From the NCBI GenBank assembly GCA_031973235.1, contig DALYDM010000018.1:1-12579 (forward strand): DNA of 12,579 nt. Reading direction: 5' to 3'. Below the pieces are notes generated by a model. The model saw only the letters and a program-made list of their open reading frames with translations, was not told the DNA's origin and searched no databases. A program made the translations under genes and the position numbers. The stretch comes from JAGOQQ01 sp031973235. Lineage in GTDB: Bacteria > Patescibacteriota > Minisyncoccia > Phycocordibacterales > UBA9973. Within the stretch, counting starts at the first letter, position 1; each line of letters starts with the position of its first letter. This document shows, in pieces, positions 1-4,572 of this stretch.

Positions 1-40
1 ATCCAATTTGGATATGAGTAAGTTTCTCACCGTTTGTCAT
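1..40 (-). CDS. possible 5' end of a minus-strand gene running off the window
   Basis: The minus strand stays open from an ATG at 40-38 to the window edge, reading MTNGEKLTHIQIG. A TATACT box lies 6 nt upstream of this ATG, the leaderless arrangement seen at several other genes here. An in-frame ATG further upstream (55-53) is an alternative start. Thirteen codons are far too few to name a product, and a 40-nt open frame can arise by chance. Confidence 0.3.
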   Translation of the reverse strand, partial: MTNGEKLTHIQIG

Positions 41-132
41 AGATATAGTATACATGTTTGCTATACTTGTACTATAGGTCTAGTTATAAGATTATTGTAT
101 GTTTTCTAGCAATCGGATTTGTAGTTAGGGAA

Positions 133-138
133 TATAAT
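133..138 (+). promoter_or_regulatory. -10 box of the Cys-rich protein gene
   Basis: A perfect TATAAT ends 7 nt before the ATG at 146, so transcription should begin at or next to the start codon. No convincing -35 box is visible. The stretch 41-75 holds further TATA-like boxes, including TGCTATACT at 59-67, which could be an additional upstream start. Confidence 0.55.
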
Positions 139-145
139 ATTATTT

Positions 146-370
146 ATGTCACATTATGTATGTAGTGGTGGGTGTAACGGAGTGGCTCCGCAGCCAGGAG
201 TGTGTATGGCACAAACATGCCCTCGTCATGATAAACCATTGATTGAGTGCGAGTGTATAGACAACACTCATCCTGGTATTGTAACTGCGTGTACGAATTG
301 TGGTGAGTTGTGTAAAGAAAATGGTGGATGTGCCGTAGAGGGTTTTAAAGAAGAGCTTGGATCTGAATAA
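146..370 (+). CDS. small Cys-rich putative metal-binding protein
   Basis: A 74-residue protein with 10 cysteines (6, 10, 20, 25, 35, 37, 49, 52, 56, 62) and several histidines (3, 28, 42). The first half has CxxxC and CxxxxC pairs, and the second half has CxC followed by CxxCxxxC. The spacing suggests one or two small zinc-ribbon-like or metallothionein-like sites, and binding of zinc or another soft metal is an inference. There is no signal peptide or membrane segment, so it should be cytoplasmic. The ATG is supported by a TATAAT 7 nt upstream and by the strong terminator just after the stop, making this a one-gene unit. Similar short Cys-rich proteins occur in Parcubacteria from memory, but I cannot name a family. 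An iron-sulfur or redox role is an alternative. Confidence 0.75.
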   Translation: MSHYVCSGGCNGVAPQPGVCMAQTCPRHDKPLIECECIDNTHPGIVTACTNCGELCKENGGCAVEGFKEELGSE

Positions 371-376
371 TAATTA

Positions 377-410
377 AAGCGCCCGAAAGTTCGGGCGCTT
401 ATTATTTTTT
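377..410. terminator. rho-independent terminator shared by convergent genes
   Basis: A 10-bp GC-rich stem (377-386 with 391-400) and a 4-nt loop are followed on the plus strand by ATTATTTTTT. It ends the Cys-rich gene. On the minus strand the following sequence is T-rich but interrupted, so termination of the convergent gene is plausible but weaker. The minus-strand stop codon (404-402) lies at the foot of the hairpin. Confidence 0.85.
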
Positions 411-866
411 AGAATATTGCTGCAAGTATGAAAGAGAAAATGTTTTATCTTCATAAACATACGGTCTTTCGTCATCATTTCCTTTGATTTCAGCACCATC
501 AAAATGTAGTGTAATATAGACTTTTCCACTTGTAGAAAATATTGATTTTATTTTTCTTGTTGTCTTGATATCGTCTTGTATCGAAGGAAGGGGAATTGGT
601 ATCCATAATTCACTTTCGTATTCATATTGAAATAATTTGTCGTTTGAATTGCATCTTACAATACAAAAGTACATGCTTCCCAGGCTTACTATTTCAATCT
701 CGCCACTGTCGATTTCTGGAAGACATTCAAGTAGTGAAAGTTCTTTTGCAGAATTGAACACTGATGTTTCGATAGAATCGATATAGGAGAGTCCAACCGG
801 CTTTTCTTGAGAGTGTCCTAGAAGTGGGAATAATATCAAGAATAGTGATATAAGTGTTGTTTTCAT
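402..866 (-). CDS. secreted hypothetical protein
   Basis: A 154-residue protein with a clear N-terminal signal peptide: Lys2, a hydrophobic core over about residues 4-16, and a likely cleavage near GHSQ (17-20). There is no lipobox Cys, so a signal peptidase I product is expected, exported across the cytoplasmic membrane. The mature part is acidic and mixed alpha/beta in appearance with three Cys (about 48, 68, 72). I do not recognise a domain. The start at 866 is supported by a TTGACT-N16-TATAAT promoter that predicts a leader of about 14 nt without a Shine-Dalgarno. The gene is AT-rich and stands alone between a divergent promoter region and a shared terminator, so it is probably an accessory surface or periplasmic protein. 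Confidence 0.7.
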   Translation of the reverse strand: MKTTLISLFLILFPLLGHSQEKPVGLSYIDSIETSVFNSAKELSLLECLPEIDSGEIEIVSLGSMYFCIVRCNSNDKLFQYEYESELWIPIPLPSIQDDIKTTRKIKSIFSTSGKVYITLHFDGAEIKGNDDERPYVYEDKTFSLSYLQQYSKK

Positions 867-886
867 AAGGTACGTTTTGACTAAGA

Positions 887-914
887 ATTATAGACTAAAA
901 AGATGGAGAGTCAA
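887..914 (-). promoter_or_regulatory. promoter of the secreted hypothetical protein
   Basis: Read on the minus strand: TTGACT (914-909), a 16-nt spacer, and TATAAT (892-887). The start point would be near 880. It lies back to back with the promoter of the 952 gene; the two -35 boxes are only 3 nt apart, so the polymerases could interfere. Confidence 0.65.
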
Positions 915-917
915 GGT

Positions 918-945
918 TTGAAAATAAAACAATTTCATATACAAT
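918..945 (+). promoter_or_regulatory. promoter of the 76-aa protein gene, leaderless
   Basis: TTGAAA (918-923), a 16-nt spacer and TACAAT (940-945). The predicted start point is at or within a base of the ATG at 952, so the mRNA should lack a 5' leader. Confidence 0.6.
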
Positions 946-951
946 GCACAT

Positions 952-1182
952 ATGTTTAAGAATTTTTTGATGAAGCAAATGCTCAAAAGGCAGTTAAAGG
1001 GCGTACCAGAAGCTGAGCAAGAGCGCATTATTACTCTTGTTACAGAAAATCCAGAATTGTTTGAAAAAATTGGTAAAGAAATCCAAGAGAAGATAAAAGG
1101 CGGAATGCCACAAACAAATGCGACCATGGTTGTAATGCAAAAATACCAATCAGAACTTCAAAAATTGATGGGAGGAAAATAG
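952..1182 (+). CDS. small, predicted all-helical conserved-type protein
   Basis: A 76-residue, Lys- and Gln-rich protein with no membrane segment. It appears to be built from three amphipathic helices (about residues 2-16, 20-32 and 34-49) and a C-terminal helix (about 55-74). Met content is high (8 residues). I recall similar short proteins of unknown function in Parcubacteria but cannot name a family, and no catalytic motif is visible. It has its own promoter, with a -10 box ending 6 nt before the ATG, and its own terminator, so it is monocistronic. It sits directly upstream of ychF, but the terminator argues against co-transcription. A nucleic-acid or ribosome-associated role would be a guess. 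Confidence 0.75.
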   Translation: MFKNFLMKQMLKRQLKGVPEAEQERIITLVTENPELFEKIGKEIQEKIKGGMPQTNATMVVMQKYQSELQKLMGGK

Positions 1183-1184
1183 AT

Positions 1185-1218
1185 AAATACACCCCAAATG
1201 ACATTTGGGGTGTATTTT
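1185..1218 (+). terminator. 16-bp palindromic terminator overlapping the ychF promoter
   Basis: A perfect inverted repeat, 1185-1200 against 1202-1217, around a single central base, with a CCCC/GGGG core and ending in TTTT. It starts 3 nt after the stop of the 76-aa gene. Its apex is also the -35 region of ychF. Confidence 0.75.
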
Positions 1219-1226
1219 GATATAGT
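1198..1226 (+). promoter_or_regulatory. ychF promoter, leaderless
   Basis: ATGACA (1198-1203), a 17-nt spacer and TATAGT (1221-1226), each one mismatch from consensus. The start point would fall at about 1233, the A of the ychF ATG. The -35 box is at the tip of the upstream terminator hairpin. Confidence 0.65.
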
Positions 1227-1232
1227 GCATCT

Positions 1233-2342
1233 ATGTTAAGTATAGGAATTGTCGGCTTGCCGAATGTGGGAAAATCAACATTATTCAACGCGCTCACCAA
1301 AAAGGGTGTGCCCGCAGAAAACTATCCATTTTGTACCATCGATCCATCTGTCGGTATTGTTGGTGTGCCAGACGAGCGACTTTGGAAACTCTCAGAATTT
1401 TCAAAAACATTGAAGACTGTTCCGGCGGCTATCGAATTTGTCGATATTGCAGGACTCGTCGCAGGTGCGTCAAAAGGCGAAGGACTTGGAAATAAATTTC
1501 TCGCAAACATCCGCGAGACTGACGCAATTTTGGAAATGGTGAGAATTTTTCCACTCAAAGGTGGAAACGGAAATGACATTCTTCATGTCTATGGAGACAT
1601 TGATCCACTTCGAGATATCAAGGTGATCAACATGGAGCTTATTCTTGCCGATCTTGAAACCGTCGCAAAACGAATCAATAATATTTCTCGTGAAATTAAA
1701 CAAGGCGACAAAGAAGCAATCATAGAACACGGCGCACTTGAAAAAACACTGAAAGCGCTCGAAGAAGAAAAAATGGCGCACACAGTCGATCTCGACGAAA
1801 AAGAAATTCCAAAAATTAAACAACTTGGACTTCTCACATTCAAACCATTTCTCTATGGCTTCAACAAAAAAGCTGGCGCGAAAAACCTCGACGAAACTCA
1901 TCCAGAATTATTCAAAGAACTTTGTGACTATGTTGTCTCTATTGGGTCACGATATATCGTACTTGATGCAAAAATTGAAGACGAACTCAAAGATTTTGAA
2001 GGAGAAGAAAAAGAAACTTTTCGCCAAGAAATGGGAGGGGAAACAGATGGTATCAATACACTTATTAAAGAAGCATATGCACTTCTTGGACTTGATACGT
2101 ATTTCACTACAGGAGTTCAAGAGACTCGTGCGTGGACTATCAAAAGAGGAAGTACTGCACCAGTTGCAGGAATGGCAATTCATACTGATTTCAAAGACAA
2201 GTTTATCAGAGCAGAGGTGGTGAATTGGCAAGAATTACTTGAGGCAGGAAGCTACGCCGACGCTCGCGCAAAAGGAAAGGTACGAACTGAAGGGAAGGAG
2301 TATATTGTAAAGGATGGAGATGTGATTGAGTTTAAGATATAA
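1233..2342 (+). CDS. ychF: redox-regulated ATPase YchF (Obg-family P-loop protein)
   Basis: A 369-residue protein, the usual length for YchF (about 363). The P-loop GLPNVGKST is at residues 8-16 and the Walker B/G3 DIAGL at 71-75. A helical coiled-coil insert spans about 130-195, and the C-terminal TGS domain covers about 285-369 (FTTGVQETRAW, then DGDVIEFK at the end). YchF/OLA1 proteins bind ATP in preference to GTP and act on ribosomes and stress responses in the cytoplasm. The family's nucleotide-specificity motif, normally NVDE, reads NKKA here (211-214), so base preference is uncertain. The ATG coincides with the predicted transcription start and there is no Shine-Dalgarno. No terminator follows, so the next gene, 4 nt downstream, may share its transcript. 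Confidence 0.97.
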   Translation: MLSIGIVGLPNVGKSTLFNALTKKGVPAENYPFCTIDPSVGIVGVPDERLWKLSEFSKTLKTVPAAIEFVDIAGLVAGASKGEGLGNKFLANIRETDAILEMVRIFPLKGGNGNDILHVYGDIDPLRDIKVINMELILADLETVAKRINNISREIKQGDKEAIIEHGALEKTLKALEEEKMAHTVDLDEKEIPKIKQLGLLTFKPFLYGFNKKAGAKNLDETHPELFKELCDYVVSIGSRYIVLDAKIEDELKDFEGEEKETFRQEMGGETDGINTLIKEAYALLGLDTYFTTGVQETRAWTIKRGSTAPVAGMAIHTDFKDKFIRAEVVNWQELLEAGSYADARAKGKVRTEGKEYIVKDGDVIEFKI

Positions 2343-2346
2343 ACTA

Positions 2347-2811
2347 ATGACCTATGAAGATTTTTTAAATGAGCAAGTAAAAGGACCGATTAAATCAATT
2401 GGATTAGACTTAAATCTTGCATGGCATGCATTTATTCTGGACTCAATAGTAATTGAGTTTATTGGAAAACTTTCAAGGTGTAAATGCGTAACAGATATTT
2501 CTAAAAGTGCAAATGAGAAGAATGATTTTATAAATGCAATTAAAAAATATTTTCCATCATCTTATCATCCACATGCTGAGTATTTATATACAAATTTTAG
2601 GTGTGGAGCAGCTCACTTTTTTGGACCTAAGGTAGGTATTTCTTTGGCTACAACTAGTCCAGTACCTAGAAATTTAGAAATTCTAAAAGATCAAAAATTA
2701 CTACTTGTTTTTGATGAATTTCATAATGATTTATGTAAGGCAATCGATAATTTAATTGCCGAGAACAAACCAATTTTAAAAGAAGTTTTTATACAAACTT
2801 CAAAGAAATAA
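2347..2811 (+). CDS. AT-rich orphan protein with R-x4-H motif (HEPN-like?)
   Basis: A 154-residue protein that I do not recognise as a named family. It appears mostly helical, with a hydrophobic helix at about 25-41 and a helix at 74-90 ending in FRCGAAHFF, where Arg85 and His90 form an R-x4-H motif. HEPN ribonucleases (many toxins and defence proteins) use R-x4-6-H in a helix, so a HEPN-like fold is possible, but HEPN proteins usually carry a polar residue after the Arg and here it is Cys. I chose ATG 2347, 4 nt after the ychF stop. An in-frame TTG at 2326 would overlap ychF. There is no Shine-Dalgarno and no clear promoter, so expression from the ychF transcript is likely. The gene looks more AT-rich than ychF, which hints at a different origin. 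Confidence 0.75.
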   Translation: MTYEDFLNEQVKGPIKSIGLDLNLAWHAFILDSIVIEFIGKLSRCKCVTDISKSANEKNDFINAIKKYFPSSYHPHAEYLYTNFRCGAAHFFGPKVGISLATTSPVPRNLEILKDQKLLLVFDEFHNDLCKAIDNLIAENKPILKEVFIQTSKK

Positions 2812-2833
2812 AACCCCGTACGTGCGGGGTTTT
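2810..2833. terminator. bidirectional terminator embedded in two stop codons
   Basis: AAAACCCCG (2810-2818) pairs perfectly with CGGGGTTTT (2825-2833) around a 6-nt loop. The left end overlaps the plus-strand TAA (2809-2811) and the right end overlaps the minus-strand TAA (2834-2832). The A-tract and T-tract make it symmetrical, so it can end both convergent genes in 20 intergenic bases. Confidence 0.88.
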
Positions 2834-3401
2834 ATTTCTTTTTCAGCTGTTCAATCTCCTTTATCAAAATCCCGAGTGTGCCCTCAATCTTTGTGAGAAG
2901 TTCGCGGTCGTGTTTTTGCTCAGCGGTTTCTTCTTCCTTCTCTATTTCGTCGACATCCTCTTGAATCTCATCAACGTCTTTTTGAATCTCATCCACGTCC
3001 TCTTGGATTTCCTCGACATCTTCCTGAATTTCATCAACATCCTTTTCGATACCTTCCACGTCTTCTTGAATCTCATCAACGTCTTTTTGAATCTCTTCTA
3101 CATCTTCTTGAATTTCTTCGACGTCCTCTTGAATCTCTTCGATGTCGTACGTGTTTTTGTTTACAGTCATCTGGATGAAGATTGCAAGATATATTGCTTC
3201 AAGAGATACGATGGTGGTGAGGACAAGGAGTACAGTTTCAGGTTTTACACCTAGAAAAATAAGTAAAAACATCCCAATAAAAAAGAGGGTGTGCACTGCA
3301 ACTGAGTTCTTCGATCCGACCCAACTGATGGCATTTTCAGTCCAGCGTTCAAGCCGTGGTCGAACTCGTGTTTTTTGTTGTGGTGTTTTGCGAGATGTCA
3401 T
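2832..3401 (-). CDS. DUF1003-like two-TM protein with heptad coiled coil
   Basis: A 189-residue membrane protein. A basic N-terminus (1-20) precedes two transmembrane helices (about 37-53 and 56-78), and the segment around LTTIVSLEAIYLAIF resembles DUF1003 membrane proteins. Residues 88-157 are ten consecutive heptads of the type EEIQEDV, with Val and Ile in the two core positions, predicting an uninterrupted acidic coiled coil of roughly 10 nm. The tail (158-189) is helical and charged. Both TM helices lie before the coiled coil, so it should project into one compartment, probably the cytoplasm given the positive N-terminus. The role is unknown; a scaffold, spacer or oligomerisation device is an inference. 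A TATACT box (3421-3416) predicts a leader of about 8 nt. It diverges from the 3460 gene, with a palindromic -10 between them. Confidence 0.85.
   Translation of the reverse strand: MTSRKTPQQKTRVRPRLERWTENAISWVGSKNSVAVHTLFFIGMFLLIFLGVKPETVLLVLTTIVSLEAIYLAIFIQMTVNKNTYDIEEIQEDVEEIQEDVEEIQKDVDEIQEDVEGIEKDVDEIQEDVEEIQEDVDEIQKDVDEIQEDVDEIEKEEETAEQKHDRELLTKIEGTLGILIKEIEQLKKK
2931..3140 (-). repeat. ten 21-bp coding repeats nested in a 105-bp duplication
   Basis: Each 21-bp unit encodes one heptad. The heptads differ at the two variable positions in the order QE, QE, QK, QE, EK, and the same five-heptad series then occurs again, so the array is two copies of a 35-residue unit. At DNA level a 30-base block at 2961-2990 recurs exactly at 3066-3095, 105 bp away. 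Confidence 0.9.
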
Positions 3402-3414
3402 TTGTGTGGGTTAG

Positions 3415-3424
3415 TAGTATACTA
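3415..3424. promoter_or_regulatory. palindromic shared -10 element for divergent genes
   Basis: TAGTATACTA is a perfect palindrome that gives TATACT on both strands (3418-3423 on plus, 3421-3416 on minus). On minus it would start transcription about 8 nt before the 3401 gene. On plus it predicts a leader of about 30 nt for the 3460 gene; another TATA-like box near 3430-3436 is an alternative for that gene. Confidence 0.5.
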
Positions 3425-3459
3425 TATTTATATTATCACTTCAATTAATCATTACATAT

Positions 3460-4497
3460 ATGGATAACACACTTCCACAACAAATTCAGCCAAAAATGAC
3501 CCCAAAGTTTTTCTTTCTGTCCCTTGGTGTGATAGTTTCGCTTATCACTGTGGTCACTTCATTTCTTACACTTGCATTCGATGTTCTTGATAAAAAGTTT
3601 CCAGATGTGCTCAATGCTGTGTATCAGTACGGATATGCAAGCTATAACTATGATGCAATCCGGTCATCAATAGCGACACTTATTATTGTATTTCCAGTTT
3701 TTATACTACTCTCATATTTATGGAGTAAAACAGTGAAAGCAGGATTGGGAAGTATTGATGCTGCAATTCGTAAATGGATGATTTATTTGATTTTGTTTTT
3801 GTCGAGTATTGTATTGGTCGTTGATCTTGTGACTCTTGTTCGATATTTTGTTTCCGGTGAAATCACTTCACGCTTTATATACAAAGTACTCATTACACTT
3901 CTTGTCGCAGTTTTTGTGGGTGTGTATTATATTTTTGAAATCACCAACAGAGAAAAGTTCTGGAAAATGAAAGTAGGAATCTGGTCTGCAATCAAAGCGA
4001 CTGTGTGGGTAGTGCTTCTTGTTGGGTTTAGCTTCATGGTGATTGGTTCGCCAAAAAGTCAGCGTGCACTTCGTCTTGATGATAAGCGAGTACAAGATTT
4101 GCAGTCAATTCAATGGAGTGTGATAAATTTTTGGCAACAAAAAGAGCGACTCCCCGAAACACTTAGTGAGGTTTCAAACCCACTTTCTGGCACTACGATT
4201 CCTGTTGATCCAGAATTTGAAAAAGGTCTTTCATACGAATATGCAAAAAAGAGTGATATGACATTTGAACTTTGTGCGACATTTAGTGCAGATATGCCAA
4301 AAGGCTGGCAAGAATATTCAAATGGTGGAGGAATTGCATATCCAATGATGGCAGAACGTGACGTGGCAACAAGTGCAATCTATCCTGGTGTGGCAACAAA
4401 TGAATCTTGGGATCACAAAATCGGACGAACTTGTTACGAGAGAACAATAGACAAAGATATCTACCCACCGTACCCAAAACCAGTTGAAGCAAAGTAG
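3460..4497 (+). CDS. five-TM membrane protein with pilin-like C-terminal domain (DUF5671-like)
   Basis: A 345-residue protein with five predicted TM helices at about 19-42, 67-86, 106-130, 139-160 and 175-198, then a soluble C-terminal domain (about 205-345). The TM part resembles DUF5671 proteins, which are common in Parcubacteria. The soluble part starts with a helix containing LDDKRVQDLQSIQWSVINFW, then a Pro-rich turn and beta-like segments with two Cys (about 272 and 327). This is similar in pattern to the globular half of type IV pilins and pseudopilins (R-x3-D-L-x2-I-Q, then a short linker and beta-strands). Function is unknown, and a surface-exposed domain on an integral membrane anchor is an inference. 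ATG 3460 is preferred; Met13 (3496) is possible. A 42-bp palindrome follows the stop. Confidence 0.8.
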   Translation: MDNTLPQQIQPKMTPKFFFLSLGVIVSLITVVTSFLTLAFDVLDKKFPDVLNAVYQYGYASYNYDAIRSSIATLIIVFPVFILLSYLWSKTVKAGLGSIDAAIRKWMIYLILFLSSIVLVVDLVTLVRYFVSGEITSRFIYKVLITLLVAVFVGVYYIFEITNREKFWKMKVGIWSAIKATVWVVLLVGFSFMVIGSPKSQRALRLDDKRVQDLQSIQWSVINFWQQKERLPETLSEVSNPLSGTTIPVDPEFEKGLSYEYAKKSDMTFELCATFSADMPKGWQEYSNGGGIAYPMMAERDVATSAIYPGVATNESWDHKIGRTCYERTIDKDIYPPYPKPVEAK

Positions 4498-4499
4498 TT

Positions 4500-4541
4500 T
4501 AAATTTAAAAACAAGACACTAGTGTCTTGTTTTTAAATTTA
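4500..4541. terminator. 42-bp perfect palindrome, terminator
   Basis: Bases 4500-4520 are the exact reverse complement of 4521-4541, with no spacer and a central ACTAGT. The core is CAAGACACT/AGTGTCTTG, flanked by A5/T5 and AAATTT, so both strands carry a T-tract within the hairpin. It begins 3 nt after the stop of the five-TM gene and ends 14 nt before the leuS -10 box. Confidence 0.8.
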
Positions 4542-4551
4542 CGACTAATTT

Positions 4552-4560
4552 TGCTATACT
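4552..4560 (+). promoter_or_regulatory. leuS extended -10 promoter
   Basis: TGC followed by TATACT (4555-4560) is an extended -10 box. No good -35 is present, which fits this promoter type. The start point near 4567 gives a leader of about 6 nt before the ATG at 4573. Confidence 0.6.
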
Positions 4561-4572
4561 CAATACTACATT

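Noticed and set aside
2326..2346. Upstream TTG start for the orphan gene after ychF
   Set aside because: It would overlap the end of ychF and add seven residues with no Shine-Dalgarno; the ATG at 2347 just after the ychF stop is simpler.
2931..3140. Repeat array as non-coding satellite or CRISPR
   Set aside because: The 21-bp period keeps the reading frame and encodes perfect heptads next to two TM helices, so it is coding.
2910..3254. Plus-strand frame of 114 codons opposite the coiled-coil gene
   Set aside because: It is the complement of the heptad repeats; a low-complexity Leu/Phe/Asn peptide is expected as a shadow of GAA/GAT-rich repeats.
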